DNA of 64,000 nt from Alkalicoccobacillus murimartini (GTDB lineage Bacteria; Bacillota; Bacilli; Bacillales; Bacillaceae_D): NCBI RefSeq assembly GCF_030813245.1, contig NZ_JAUSUA010000001.1, forward strand, positions 868,001-932,000, in the 5' to 3' direction. The translations under genes were made by a program, and so were the position numbers. The notes below the pieces were generated by a model. It saw only the letters and a list, made by a program, of their open reading frames with translations. It did no database searches and was not told where the DNA came from. Shown in pieces: positions 15,921-25,127 of the stretch (position 1 is its first letter; each line of letters starts with the position of its first letter).

Positions 15921-17510
15921 ATGATTACTGTTCATAATGTAGGATTACAGTATGGAGACCGCAAGTTGTTTGACGAAGTTAATATTAAATTTTCACCTGG
16001 TAACTGTTATGGCTTAATTGGAGCAAATGGAGCTGGAAAGTCTACGTTTCTAAAGATTTTATCTGGAGAAATTGAACCGCAATCTGGTGGTGTAAGCTTG
16101 AAGCCTGGTCAGCGTTTAGCTGTGCTAAAGCAGAATCACTTTGAATACGAAGAAGAAGAAGTTCTAAATACAGTTATGATGGGACATCCACGTCTGTATC
16201 AAGTCATGCAGGAGAAGAATGCGATTTATATGAAAGAAGAGTTCTCTGACGAAGATGGGATGAAAGCTGCTGAGTTAGAAGGAGAATTTGCTGAGTTAAA
16301 TGGTTGGGAAGCTGAATCAGAGGCTGCTGTGCTCTTAAAAGGGCTTGGTATTGATGATTCGATCCATTACAAAAAGCTTGCTGACCTAACTGGTTCAGAG
16401 CGCGTAAAAGTTTTGCTTGCTCAAGCACTTTTCGGTGAACCTGACGTTCTTCTACTAGATGAGCCTACTAACCACTTGGATCTTCAAGCGATTCAATGGC
16501 TTGAAGACTTCTTAATTAATTTTGAGAATACAGTAGTGGTTGTATCCCATGACCGTCACTTCTTAAACAATGTCTGTACCCACATTGCCGATCTTGATTT
16601 CAGTAAGATCCAAGTGTATGTAGGTAACTATGACTTCTGGTATGAGTCTAGTCAGCTTGCATTAAAAATGGCACAAGACAATAACAAGAAAAAAGAAGAA
16701 AAGATTAAAGAATTACAAGGCTTTGTTGCCCGTTTTAGTGCAAACGCATCGAAGTCAAAGCAAGCAACTTCAAGAAAAAAATTGCTTGATAAAATTGAAC
16801 TAGATGATATTAAACCTTCTTCTAGGAAATATCCATATGTTCACTTCACACCAGAGCGTGAAGTCGGTAACGATTTGCTGCGTGTAGAGAATCTTTCTAA
16901 AACCATTGATGGAGTCAAAGTATTAAACAACATCAGCTTCACAATGAACAAAGATGATAAGATTGCGCTTGTTGGTACACACGAAACAGCAAAAACAACG
17001 TTATTTAAGATTTTGACTGGAGAGATGGAGCCGGATTCTGGTAGTTACAAATGGGGAATTACGACAACTCAGTCATACTTCCCGAAAGATAACTCTAGCT
17101 TCTTTGAAGGCAATCAAGATTCTATCCTTGATTGGTTACGACAGTACTCTCCTCAGGATGATAGCGACACATTCCTACGTGGTTTCCTTGGCCGTATGTT
17201 GTTCTCAGGTGAGGAAGTTCACAAGAAAGCTAATGTTCTTTCAGGTGGAGAGAAAGTTCGTTGTATGCTCTCTAAAATGATGCTAAGTGGTGCTAATGTT
17301 CTCTTACTTGATGAACCAACCAACCACTTAGACCTTGAGTCGATTACAGCTGTCAATAATGGTTTGATTAACTACAAAGGGTCAATGATTTTTGCATCAC
17401 ATGACCAACAATTTATTCGTACCATCTCTAATCGTATTATTGAATTTACAGATGAAGGCTTGATTGACAAAGAAATTTCATACGAAGAATATTTAAAAGA
17501 AAGAGCATAA
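15921..17510 (+). CDS. ykpA: ABC-F family ATPase (YkpA type)
   Basis: 529 residues from ATG 15921 (TTGGAGGCTG upstream). Two ABC domains in one chain without membrane segments. First domain: IGANGAGKST, the signature region LTGSERVK, LLLDEPTNHLD. Second domain: LSGGEKVR, LLLDEPTNHLD, with the Walker A region VGTHETAKTT, where the last glycine is alanine. A basic linker (about 240-310, KSKQATSRKK) joins them, as in ribosome-associated ABC-F proteins such as EttA and YkpA. These act on the ribosomal E site. No resistance function is implied. Confidence 0.85.
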   Translation: MITVHNVGLQYGDRKLFDEVNIKFSPGNCYGLIGANGAGKSTFLKILSGEIEPQSGGVSLKPGQRLAVLKQNHFEYEEEEVLNTVMMGHPRLYQVMQEKNAIYMKEEFSDEDGMKAAELEGEFAELNGWEAESEAAVLLKGLGIDDSIHYKKLADLTGSERVKVLLAQALFGEPDVLLLDEPTNHLDLQAIQWLEDFLINFENTVVVVSHDRHFLNNVCTHIADLDFSKIQVYVGNYDFWYESSQLALKMAQDNNKKKEEKIKELQGFVARFSANASKSKQATSRKKLLDKIELDDIKPSSRKYPYVHFTPEREVGNDLLRVENLSKTIDGVKVLNNISFTMNKDDKIALVGTHETAKTTLFKILTGEMEPDSGSYKWGITTTQSYFPKDNSSFFEGNQDSILDWLRQYSPQDDSDTFLRGFLGRMLFSGEEVHKKANVLSGGEKVRCMLSKMMLSGANVLLLDEPTNHLDLESITAVNNGLINYKGSMIFASHDQQFIRTISNRIIEFTDEGLIDKEISYEEYLKERA

Positions 17511-17513
17511 GAT

Positions 17514-17550
17514 AAAAAAAGCAGTCCCTTCACCTGGGACTGCTTTTTTT
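17514..17550 (+). terminator. Strong terminator after the ABC-F gene
   Basis: AAAAAAAGCAGTCCC and GGGACTGCTTTTTTT form a perfect 15-base stem around a 7-base loop. Confidence 0.95.
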
Positions 17551-17568
17551 CGATCTCAATTATTATCT

Positions 17569-17724
17569 CTATTCTTTCACAGCACCCTCTGCAACACCCG
17601 CCATAAATTGACGGCTGAAGATGATAAAGATCACGATTAACGTTCCAGCCATGATCATGGCATAATTGGTATCATACACGCCATTTAATTGTGCAAGCAT
17701 TACTTGCAGCGTGCACCCTTCCAT
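17569..17724 (-). pseudogene. C-terminal remnant of a sugar ABC transporter permease
   Basis: About 50 codons are open to a TAG at 17569. The product (NYAMIMAGTLIVIFIIFSRQ, then FMAGVAEGAVKE) is the standard C-terminus of MalG-type carbohydrate permeases: last membrane helix followed by a G.A.GAVK tail. The rest of the gene is missing; homology appears to stop near 17710, and the next gene begins rightward shortly after. No binding protein or other permease is nearby, so an operon was deleted here. Confidence 0.75.
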
Positions 17725-17773
17725 GAAATATTAACGTTCACAAAAATATTTCTTAAAGATACTTTCAAAAAGG

Positions 17774-17816
17774 TTGGACGTACAAGTTTTTTTATATTAA
17801 AATGAAACCGATTACA
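17774..17816 (+). promoter_or_regulatory. Promoter with catabolite-responsive element (cre)
   Basis: TTGGAC (17774-17779), 18 bases, TAAAAT (17798-17803). TGAAACCGATTACA (17803-17816) fits the cre consensus TGWNANCGNTNWCA at every defined position and covers the -10/+1 area, so CcpA (or a LacI-family local regulator) should repress the aldo/keto reductase gene when a preferred sugar is present. Confidence 0.65.
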
Positions 17817-17839
17817 ATAAAAATACTGGAGGCCTATCC

Positions 17840-18766
17840 ATGAAACATATTACCATTAATAATGTTACCCAACCAATTAGTTCCCTTATCATGGGATCTG
17901 ATTATTTTACACCCGATAATCAAGAAAAGGTTAATAGTGTGATAGATTCCTTTATCGACATAGGTGGTAATACAATTGATACAGCCTTTATTTATGCTGG
18001 TGGACAAAGTGAAGCCGCTATTGGAAACTGGATAGATCAAGGAAATAGAGGTCGTATTAATGTCTGGACTAAAGGCGGTCATCCGAATCAAAATGGACAT
18101 ACAATTAATCGAGATGAACTTCAAGAGCAATTGAAGGTAAGTCTAGATCGACTAAAATCTGAGAGTGTAGAACTTTATGCCCTACATAGAGACGATCCTA
18201 CTGTACGTGTAGAGGATATTCTTGAATGGCTGAATGAACATGTACAATCGAAACGCATCCAAGCATTCGGTGCTTCAAACTGGTCTGTAGAACGTTTAGA
18301 GGAAGCAAATACGTATGCAGAAAAAAATGGTTTGGCTGGATTCTCTTTTTCAAGTCCTAACTTAAGTTTAGCTAAGGCAAAAGAACCTTATTGGCCTGGA
18401 TGTGTCAGTGTGAATCAACAAATGATCAACTGGCATGAGAAATCTCAGTTACCTCTATTCTCTTGGTCTTCTCAAGCAAGAGGTTTCTTTACTGGACGTT
18501 TCACACGAGATAATTTAGAGAACGAAGACTTGGTCCGTGTTTTTTATAATGATGAGAACTGGGAACGTTACGATCGTGCCGAAAAGCTTGCATCTGAAAA
18601 AGGATGCAGTCTCATAGAAATTGCATTGGCCTATGTATTGAATCAAAAGTTCCCAACAGGTGCGATTATCGGACCACAAAATCGTGAGGAATTACAATCT
18701 TGCGGTGAGGGTGCCAAGATTACATTAACAACCGAAGAAGTTGCTTGGATTAATTTAAATTCGTAA
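17840..18766 (+). CDS. Aldo/keto reductase
   Basis: 308 residues of the AKR TIM-barrel family. The tetrad is visible: Asp47 and Tyr52 (TIDTAFIYAGG), Lys78 (VWTKGG), His116 (YALHRDD). Sequence features such as WSSQARGFFTGRF are those of AKRs found in sugar-use operons (for example with polyol or glycoside genes), where they probably oxidise or reduce sugar derivatives with NAD(P). The cre site and the sugar-permease scrap just upstream support that. TGGAGG precedes the ATG. Confidence 0.85.
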   Translation: MKHITINNVTQPISSLIMGSDYFTPDNQEKVNSVIDSFIDIGGNTIDTAFIYAGGQSEAAIGNWIDQGNRGRINVWTKGGHPNQNGHTINRDELQEQLKVSLDRLKSESVELYALHRDDPTVRVEDILEWLNEHVQSKRIQAFGASNWSVERLEEANTYAEKNGLAGFSFSSPNLSLAKAKEPYWPGCVSVNQQMINWHEKSQLPLFSWSSQARGFFTGRFTRDNLENEDLVRVFYNDENWERYDRAEKLASEKGCSLIEIALAYVLNQKFPTGAIIGPQNREELQSCGEGAKITLTTEEVAWINLNS

Positions 18767-18860
18767 TAGAATAAAAGTTAAAGTTACTAGACCACAACCT
18801 AAGTGTATTTTATGTGCTTAATAAAACATGTAAAAGTCAATCAGATGATATCACTAAACA

Positions 18861-19258
18861 AGCGGACGAAAATGGAGGGCGACACCTGCGCGATTAAAAA
18901 GAGTCCCCTGAAAAAGTTAGCTAAAAATAAGCTCATAAGCACCGCTCCAGGAGAAACCTACGCTTTCCACGGGAACGGCCTCAGCCACTGAAGTGGAAGG
19001 GCGCCCCTTCAATGTCTTCAGACTCGTTCTGTTCCGTAGGAGTCTTCGGTTTCTCCTTCCGCTACTGTCCTGATCCACCAAATGACGACCATTCCTTTTA
19101 AGAATAGTCGTCGTTTTGGTATGACTAGCTCTTTTTACACCTGATTCTTCTTCAAATTTGATAAGAATCTTAACTAACTATTGATCCTTTTTCAGTGGGC
19201 TCAATAAAAAGGTATTCAACTAACCGCGGTAAGCGTGCCTCCATTTTCGGGAGCGATA
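18861..19258. repeat. Dispersed palindromic repeat, copy 1, with material inserted
   Basis: Left end AGCGGACGAAAATGGAGGGC (18861-18880) plus GACACCTGCG; right end CCGCGGTAAGCGTGCC, then TCCATTTTCGGGAGCG (19224-19256). The arms CGAAAATGGAGG and CCTCCATTTTCG are perfect inverted copies. The same ends border only 124 bases at 35074-35197; here about 330 bases, including another repeat (18943-19066), lie between. The 594 bases from 18767 to 19360 hold no gene. Confidence 0.75.
18943..19066. repeat. Dispersed repeat of the CGCTCCAGGAGAAACC type
   Basis: Starts CGCTCCAGGAGAAACCTACG (18943-18962) and ends with GTAGGAGTCTTCGGTTTCTC and CTTCCGC, so its ends are imperfect inverted copies of each other (GGAGAAACC/GGTTTCTCC). 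A 22-base identical start is found at 58598-58619 and a decayed one near 34904. I have the impression that similar sequences are common between genes in Bacillaceae. Confidence 0.65.
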
Positions 19259-19279
19259 GTGAAGAACCAATATTCATGT

Positions 19280-19329
19280 AGAAGGGCCGAACAATGACGT
19301 CATCAGACAAATCATTGTTCGGCCCTTCT
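19280..19329. terminator. Perfect 18-base inverted repeat, terminator-like
   Basis: AGAAGGGCCGAACAATGA (19280-19297) and its exact reverse complement (19312-19329) flank a 14-base loop. It lies 30 bases after the stop of the DedA gene. The following sequence is not T-rich on either strand, so it is either a poor intrinsic terminator or an RNA-stabilising hairpin. Confidence 0.55.
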
Positions 19330-19360
19330 TGTGATTTAAAAAGCTATTATCCCTGCTACC

Positions 19361-19975
19361 TTAATTTATGGCTTTATCAGGTTCAGACACACCTTTTCTA
19401 TATTTCCGCAACCAATAGACACCGATAATGAAAACCGCTGCTACCACAACATAACTCAACGTTTCGAGTATATTTTGTATTTGTCCAATTGCCTGTCCAA
19501 AAAAGTAGCCGATTGAAAAATAAAGAGTAACCCATACGGCTGCTGAAGTGAAGCCATAGATCGCAAACCTTCCATATGAGATAGATGACGCCCCTATTCC
19601 AAGCGGTACAGCATGACGAATAAACGGGATAAAATAACTAATTGTTAATGCTTTTATCCCCTTTTGATTAATGATCTCTCTGCTATGTTCTACTGTATGC
19701 TTCCACTTTCCTGATATCCTTTTACTTTTATGTGAAAATCGATCCATCCGAGTACCGATTATATACCAAATCGTTCCATGAACAAGGACTGCTGAGTAGA
19801 TAACTATAAAAGCAGGAAGAATGTCTAAAAACGTTGCGGTAACAAGCCATCCGCCCGTCATTAGCAAGACTTCATTAGGTACAGGAAAAATGAATAGTCC
19901 AACGACACAACTGACAAATAACGCTATATAGCCATAATGGGAAACCCATTCAATCATTCCAGCTGTTAATTCCAT
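19361..19975 (-). CDS. DedA family membrane protein
   Basis: 204 residues from ATG 19975 (AAGGAG eight bases upstream; the ATG at 19984 directly abuts that site). DedA/VTT-domain protein with about five hydrophobic segments; the family motifs FIPFIRHAVPLGIGASSISYGRF (first 20: FIPFIRHAVPLGIGASSISY) and the re-entrant FPVPNEVLLMTGG are present. Some DedA proteins flip undecaprenyl phosphate or phosphatidylethanolamine; which one this moves cannot be told. Single gene. Confidence 0.87.
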   Translation of the reverse strand: MELTAGMIEWVSHYGYIALFVSCVVGLFIFPVPNEVLLMTGGWLVTATFLDILPAFIVIYSAVLVHGTIWYIIGTRMDRFSHKSKRISGKWKHTVEHSREIINQKGIKALTISYFIPFIRHAVPLGIGASSISYGRFAIYGFTSAAVWVTLYFSIGYFFGQAIGQIQNILETLSYVVVAAVFIIGVYWLRKYRKGVSEPDKAIN

Positions 19976-20034
19976 TGGTTTCATCTCCTTAAAGATGATA
20001 GTACCCTATTTCAGATTTAGAAAACCTTTCCACG

Positions 20035-20069
20035 CAAAAAAGAGCGACATTTTTTACTGTCACTCTTTC
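20035..20069 (-). terminator. Terminator after the DUF6501 gene
   Basis: Minus strand AAAGAGTGACA and TGTCGCTCTTT with one G-U pair and a 7-base loop, then TTTGCG. Confidence 0.8.
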
Positions 20070-20092
20070 GCTAAAAAGATGTTCCAATCGAA

Positions 20093-20299
20093 TCAACCTT
20101 TAAAGTATTCCTTGTAATACCCACCTATTTTGCCTGTGTTATCAATGACAAAATAAAATTCTTCTGTCTCATTTTTCAAAGGATACGTTTTTCCGGCCGT
20201 GAGCGCACGATTAACCATATATTTCTTGGCATCCGTATGTACACATGTCAGTTCACGAATCGTTTCAGATGTTTCCCAGTTGTGATGAATCATATTCAT
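20093..20299 (-). CDS. DUF6501 family small protein
   Basis: 68 residues. I recognise the pattern WETSETIRELTCVHTDAKKY, then VNRALTAGKTYPLKNETEEF and IGGYYKEYF as the conserved short Bacillaceae family DUF6501, a cytoplasmic beta-rich protein of unknown function. GGAAAGGA stands 4 bases before ATG 20299 and 10 bases before the second ATG (20293). Family members tend to begin at MIH, so the latter may be the true start. Single gene followed by a terminator. Confidence 0.75.
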   Translation of the reverse strand: MNMIHHNWETSETIRELTCVHTDAKKYMVNRALTAGKTYPLKNETEEFYFVIDNTGKIGGYYKEYFKG

Positions 20300-20322
20300 A
20301 AAATCCTTTCCATAGATAAAAT

Positions 20323-20349
20323 AGAGAAGCTGAATAAATCAGCTTCTCT
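20323..20349 (-). terminator. Terminator of odhAB
   Basis: AGAGAAGCTGA and TCAGCTTCTCT form a perfect 11-base stem around 5 bases; ATTTTAT follows on the minus strand. A second weaker stem (GACTGA/TCAGTC, 20351-20382) lies between it and the odhB stop. Confidence 0.8.
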
Positions 20350-20396
20350 CAGACTGAATTTAACTACCGTCTTCTCAGTCTTTTATTTTACAACAC

Positions 20397-21656
20397 TTAC
20401 CCTTCTAACAACAAGTTTTCTGGATCTTCTAGCATTTCTTTCACTTTCACTAGGAAGCTAACAGCTTCTTTTCCATCAACGATTCTGTGGTCATAAGATA
20501 GTGCAATGTACATCATTGGACGATTTTCAAATGTCTCCTCATCAATCGCAACAGGTCTCCATTGAACCTTATGCATACCTAGTATACCTACTTGAGGTGC
20601 ATTAAGGATTGGTGTTGACCAAAGTGAGCCGAAGACTCCTCCATTTGTAATCGTGAAACTTCCACCTGTTAGATCCGCTAATGCTAGTTTGTTATCACGA
20701 GCTTTCAAACCTAGATTACGAATCTCACTTTCTATTCCAGCAAATCCTAGACGATCTGCATCACGAACAACTGGAACAACTAAGCCATCATCAGTTGATA
20801 CGGCAATACCGATATCATAGTATTTTTTCATCAGAATTTCGTCGCCCTGAATTTCCGCATTTAGAAGAGGGAATTGTTTCAGTGCACCGATTACTGCTTT
20901 TGTAAAGAATGACATAAATCCAAGTTTTACGCCTGTTTTCTCTTGAAACGCATCCTTACGTCTTTTACGAAGGTCCATAACATTTGTCATGTCAATTTCA
21001 TTAAATGTTGTCAGCATCGCAGCTGTTTGCTGTGACTCAACTAAACGTTTAGCGATGGTCTGACGGCGTCTCGACATTTTAATACGCTCTGCTGGTTTAG
21101 CAGGATCCTGTGCAGGTGCTTTTGTTTCTTTTTTCTTTTCTTGCTTTGGCTCATCTTTCTTAGGCGAATAATTATCAACATCCTGCTTACGAATGGTGCC
21201 TCCGGATGAAATGTCTTTAAGTGAAATCCCTTTTTCTCTTGCGCGCTTACGAGCAGACGGTGTTGCTTGTCTACGTTCGTCTTCACTTAGTTCTTCAGAG
21301 GAAGAAGCGGCAGGTGTATCTTCTTTCTTCTCTTCTTTTTTAGGCTCTGATTTTGTCTCAGTTTCTGGTTCTGCTTGTTTTTCTTCCTTAGCATCAGAAC
21401 CACTATCACTCGAACCATCCGCACTTTCATCAATAACAGCGATCACTTCTCCTACTTCTACTGTATCGCCTGGCTCACGCTTTAATTCCTTAATCACTCC
21501 AGAGAATTCGGAAGTGATTTCAATATTGACCTTATCTGTTTCCAGTTCTGCAATGTATTCTCCTTGGTTCACATGATCGCCCACTTCTTTTAACCACTGG
21601 GCAATTGTTCCTTCGGTAATCGATTCAGCTAGTTCTGGTACTTTAATTTCAGTCAT
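20397..21656 (-). CDS. odhB: 2-oxoglutarate dehydrogenase E2 (dihydrolipoyl succinyltransferase)
   Basis: 419 residues. Lipoyl domain with Lys42 in ETDKVNIE; a Glu/Lys/Pro/Ser linker; E3/E1-binding domain ([14 protein letters not shown], about 131-170); catalytic domain ending [12 protein letters not shown] with the active-site His. It transfers the succinyl group to CoA and forms the core of the complex in the TCA cycle. 16 bases downstream of odhA, same strand. The E3 gene (lpd) is not in the window. GGAGGCC precedes the ATG. Confidence 0.95.
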   Translation of the reverse strand: MTEIKVPELAESITEGTIAQWLKEVGDHVNQGEYIAELETDKVNIEITSEFSGVIKELKREPGDTVEVGEVIAVIDESADGSSDSGSDAKEEKQAEPETETKSEPKKEEKKEDTPAASSSEELSEDERRQATPSARKRAREKGISLKDISSGGTIRKQDVDNYSPKKDEPKQEKKKETKAPAQDPAKPAERIKMSRRRQTIAKRLVESQQTAAMLTTFNEIDMTNVMDLRKRRKDAFQEKTGVKLGFMSFFTKAVIGALKQFPLLNAEIQGDEILMKKYYDIGIAVSTDDGLVVPVVRDADRLGFAGIESEIRNLGLKARDNKLALADLTGGSFTITNGGVFGSLWSTPILNAPQVGILGMHKVQWRPVAIDEETFENRPMMYIALSYDHRIVDGKEAVSFLVKVKEMLEDPENLLLEG

Positions 21657-21671
21657 GTTGGAATGGCCTCC

Positions 21672-24512
21672 TTAGTTTTTACGAGTAAAAGTCTCGTTTA
21701 CGATGCGTGATTGTTCTGTTTTGTGTGCAGATGATACGCCCTCAGCGGGACTAGAACGATACGTTCTTCCGATATAGCTCAGTTCTACCTCTTCAGGCAG
21801 AATTTCGAGTATACGTGTTTCCATAAACGTCCAAGCTCCCATATTTTTCGGCTCTTCTTGAACCCATTTCACTTCTTGCAGATTAGGGAAACGTTGGAGC
21901 AATTCTCTAATCAAACGACGAGGGAATGGATATAATTCTTCCACTCGTGCAATGTGAATCCAGCTGAGATCTTCTTCTTTGTTTTTGTTTACATAGTCAT
22001 CTAGCTCTACTCCAATTTTTCCACTGCACAACACAACTCGTTGTACCTTTTCTGCATCTGTCCCTAAGTTTGAATGCTCAAACACAGGATTAAATTCACC
22101 TTCAGTGAACTCAACAGGTTTAGAAGAAGCTGCTTTGTTACGCAGTAAACTCTTAGGAGTCATAATGATTAATGGACGAACAGCATTTTTCTGCAAAATC
22201 GCAGCTTGACGACGAAGAATATGGAAATACTGTGATGCTGACGTACAGTTAGCCACAGTCCAGTTATTCTCAGCTGCCATCTGTAAGAAACGCTCTAATC
22301 TCGCACTTGAATGCTCAGGTCCCATTCCTTCGTAACCATGTGGAAGCAATAGTACTAATCCTGATTTTTGACCCCACTTTGCACGTGCGGCAGATACCCA
22401 TTGATCTAAAATAACCTGTGCGCCATTTGTAAAGTCTCCAAATTGAGCTTCCCAAAGCACAAGTGTCTCAGGAGAAAAGACATTATAGCCGTATTCATAT
22501 CCTACCGCTGCCTGTTCTGACAATGGCGAATTATAGACCGAGAATGAGGCTGCAGCATCTTCAAATTCGTGAAGAGGCGTAAAAGTTTTATTCGTCTCAC
22601 GATCATGCAAGACAGCATGTCTGTGAGCAAACGTTCCACGCTCCGTATCCTGTCCAGTTAAACGAATTGGCGTTCCATCAGCAATAATAGTTGCGAAAGC
22701 AAGATATTCACCTAAGCCCCAATCTAATGCTCCTTTTTCGGAAAAAGCATCTAAGCGACGGTGAAGAATCTTTTCTAGCTTTTGATTCGGCTTAAATTCT
22801 TCAGGCCATTTCAAGAGTTGCTCATTAATAGATTTCAATCGATCTAGGTCAACTTGTGTCTTCACTTTAGGTAGACCGTTCACAATAAAATCAGGTGGAG
22901 CTAGTTCTTGCTTATTCTCTGATTTTTTATTGGAAACCTGGTCATACTCCTCTTGAAGTTTGTCAGCTTGCTCTTGATCTAACTTGTCTCCATAATCAGC
23001 CTTTACCGTTTGTTCTTCTTCAAGCTGTTGTGCATAAAGCGCTCGCACAGTTGGATGCTTGCGAATCTCGTCATACAGCACAGGTTGAGTTACAGCAGGC
23101 TCGTCTCCTTCGTTATGACCATATCTACGGTACCCGATCAGATCAATAAGGAAATCTTTTTTGAAGCGTTTTCTATATTCAATAGCTAGCCTTGCTGCCT
23201 TCACACAGGCTTCCGCATCATCCGCGTTAACATGGACTATTGGAATCTCAAACCCTTTTGCAGGGTCACTTGCATATGTAGTTGACCTAGAGTCAAAGAT
23301 TTCCGTTGTATAACCAATGTTATTGTTTGCAATGATATGCAGACTGCCACCGATTCGGTATCCGTTCAATCGGCTTAGGTTAAGAGTCTCTGTCACAACA
23401 CCTTGTCCAGGAAAAGCCGCGTCTCCATGAATTAAGATGGCCAGTGCTTTTGATTCGTCCTGTTTAGGAAGCCCTTTACTAGAACGATCTTCTTGCGCTG
23501 CACGGGCAAAACCTTCAACAATAGGGCTAACAAACTCTAAATGACTTGGGTTATTTGCTAACGTAATCGTTGCAGAGTTTTGATCCTTCTCTATCGTACG
23601 ATTGGCACCAAGGTGATATTTTACATCGCCTGTCCAACCATAATTTAAATCTTCTGAGCCCTCTGTAGGTGCTGTACTTTCTTTAGGAGCTTGTAAAAAC
23701 TCAGAGAAAATCATGTGATAAGGCTTTCCTAAAGTATGTGCTAACACATTTAGGCGTCCTCTATGTGCCATACCTATTAAAATATTTTCTGTTCCTATAT
23801 TAACCGATTTTTCAATTGATTCGTCGAGCATAGGAACCATTGTATCCAAGCCCTCAATTGAAAAACGTTTTTGGCCAACAAATGTACGGTGAATAAATTT
23901 TTCAAAGCCTTCAACTTCTGTTAAACGTTGCAACAACGCTTTTTTACTCGAAGTTGATAAGTCCTCGGCGAATTCACCTGTCTCTACAGCATTCCGAAGC
24001 CAAATTCTCTCTTCTTCATCCTGTACATGTTCAAACTCAAACGCTGTTGTATTTGTATAACGGTCTTTTAGAAGTTCAATAACTTCATATCCGTTTCGAA
24101 CGTGAGAAGGAGCGTGTTTCATTAAAAGGTGAACCGGAATTCGAATTAAATCCTCTTTTGTAAGTTGAAAGCGCTCTAAACTTATAAATTCGTCACTTAA
24201 TTCTGATTGTAGAATAGGATTAATATTTGAAACCAAATGTCCTTTTGCTCGAATCATATCAGCAAGTCGGACGGCACTTACTACTTTTGTCATCATGTCC
24301 GGATCAAGATTAGTACCTGTCGTGTTCTGCCCATTTTGTGCAGAATCTATTTGTGATGGAGGCGGGCCCCAAAGGTCAAATTTCTCACGCAGTTCTGGAT
24401 CCACTGAGTTCGCATCATTCAGATATTCTTCATACAATTCGATCACAACACCAAGGTTAGGACCATGAAATCCCTTCCAAGGCGCTTCCTGGTTATTCTC
24501 CTTGCTGGACAT
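21672..24512 (-). CDS. odhA: 2-oxoglutarate dehydrogenase E1
   Basis: 946 residues, normal length. Thiamine-diphosphate enzyme; visible features: [40 protein letters not shown] with the metal/ThDP-binding [16 protein letters not shown], and the C-terminal lobe [20 protein letters not shown]. It decarboxylates 2-oxoglutarate and passes succinyl to the lipoyl arm of OdhB. Start ATG 24512 with TTAGGGGGTT upstream. A half-good cre-like sequence is upstream (24567-24580), in line with carbon control of the TCA cycle. Confidence 0.95.
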   Translation of the reverse strand: MSSKENNQEAPWKGFHGPNLGVVIELYEEYLNDANSVDPELREKFDLWGPPPSQIDSAQNGQNTTGTNLDPDMMTKVVSAVRLADMIRAKGHLVSNINPILQSELSDEFISLERFQLTKEDLIRIPVHLLMKHAPSHVRNGYEVIELLKDRYTNTTAFEFEHVQDEEERIWLRNAVETGEFAEDLSTSSKKALLQRLTEVEGFEKFIHRTFVGQKRFSIEGLDTMVPMLDESIEKSVNIGTENILIGMAHRGRLNVLAHTLGKPYHMIFSEFLQAPKESTAPTEGSEDLNYGWTGDVKYHLGANRTIEKDQNSATITLANNPSHLEFVSPIVEGFARAAQEDRSSKGLPKQDESKALAILIHGDAAFPGQGVVTETLNLSRLNGYRIGGSLHIIANNNIGYTTEIFDSRSTTYASDPAKGFEIPIVHVNADDAEACVKAARLAIEYRKRFKKDFLIDLIGYRRYGHNEGDEPAVTQPVLYDEIRKHPTVRALYAQQLEEEQTVKADYGDKLDQEQADKLQEEYDQVSNKKSENKQELAPPDFIVNGLPKVKTQVDLDRLKSINEQLLKWPEEFKPNQKLEKILHRRLDAFSEKGALDWGLGEYLAFATIIADGTPIRLTGQDTERGTFAHRHAVLHDRETNKTFTPLHEFEDAAASFSVYNSPLSEQAAVGYEYGYNVFSPETLVLWEAQFGDFTNGAQVILDQWVSAARAKWGQKSGLVLLLPHGYEGMGPEHSSARLERFLQMAAENNWTVANCTSASQYFHILRRQAAILQKNAVRPLIIMTPKSLLRNKAASSKPVEFTEGEFNPVFEHSNLGTDAEKVQRVVLCSGKIGVELDDYVNKNKEEDLSWIHIARVEELYPFPRRLIRELLQRFPNLQEVKWVQEEPKNMGAWTFMETRILEILPEEVELSYIGRTYRSSPAEGVSSAHKTEQSRIVNETFTRKN

Positions 24513-24566
24513 GTGATAAATAACCCCCTAAGAAACTTTTCTTCTATTGTCATTAAAATATAAATA

Positions 24567-24580
24567 GTGCAACGCTTACA
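24567..24580 (-). promoter_or_regulatory. Weak cre-like site upstream of odhA
   Basis: Minus strand TGTAAGCGTTGCAC. The left half equals a good cre half-site; the right half departs from consensus at three positions. TATATT lies 4 bases downstream as a possible -10. Confidence 0.25.
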
Positions 24581-24588
24581 CAGATAGT

Positions 24589-24684
24589 TTACCACGATTC
24601 TCGTGAGCACTCAAAGAAATCACGAAATTTGTTGTAAATTAGCATCATCATTGCAAGAACCACTAAAATTGTACGCCTTTTCAT
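24589..24684 (-). CDS. Possible very short membrane peptide
   Basis: 31 codons: basic start MKRRT, hydrophobic VVLAMMMLI, charged tail NKFRDFFECSRE. Positive-inside pattern is right for a single-span peptide. No ribosome binding site is visible before ATG 24684, and it sits where the odhA promoter should be. A perfect 8-base palindrome (ATAGGTTT-T-AAACCTAT, 24726-24742) lies upstream. Weak call. Confidence 0.25.
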   Translation of the reverse strand: MKRRTILVVLAMMMLIYNKFRDFFECSRESW

Positions 24685-24779
24685 ACATAAAATCTAGTCT
24701 TTCTTTTACCTATGCCCTTGAATTGATAGGTTTTAAACCTATATGTAGTTGGTTAGTCAAAAAGATTCAATATTATCAC

Positions 24780-25073
24780 TCAATATCGAATCTGTTTGGT
24801 TTGATACCACTGAATGATTTGATCTTTCTCTTTTTGAGTCAATTGATATAAAGTACTTTCAGAGCCTTCTTCAAGTAATAGAACGTGTAATGGCTCGTAC
24901 TCTTTATTTAGAATCAATCGTGCTGACATATTTAAGTCAGCAATAAGCTCCTCATCAGGTTTGAATACCAAGTCTACTTCAATGTGAGTCCATTGCCCCA
25001 CTCTCTTACGCTGTTGTTCGGTCATTGTGACTATTGTTTGTTCTGAAGAACGTTCAAATAATATGTCGATCAT
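24780..25073 (-). CDS. Hypothetical cytoplasmic protein
   Basis: 97 residues from ATG 25073, preceded by GGAGGGAG; codons further upstream in frame lack a site. No membrane segment. Predicted alternation of strands (WTHIEVDLVFKP) and helices (LTQKEKDQIIQWYQTKQ). The length and composition look genuine but I do not recognise the family. It lies 55 bases after the nitroreductase stop, same strand, and may be cotranscribed. Confidence 0.6.
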   Translation of the reverse strand: MIDILFERSSEQTIVTMTEQQRKRVGQWTHIEVDLVFKPDEELIADLNMSARLILNKEYEPLHVLLLEEGSESTLYQLTQKEKDQIIQWYQTKQIRY

Positions 25074-25127
25074 GAATGTTGTCTCCCTCCACACAAAAAC
25101 AGGACCCTATAAAGGCCCCATGTACAA

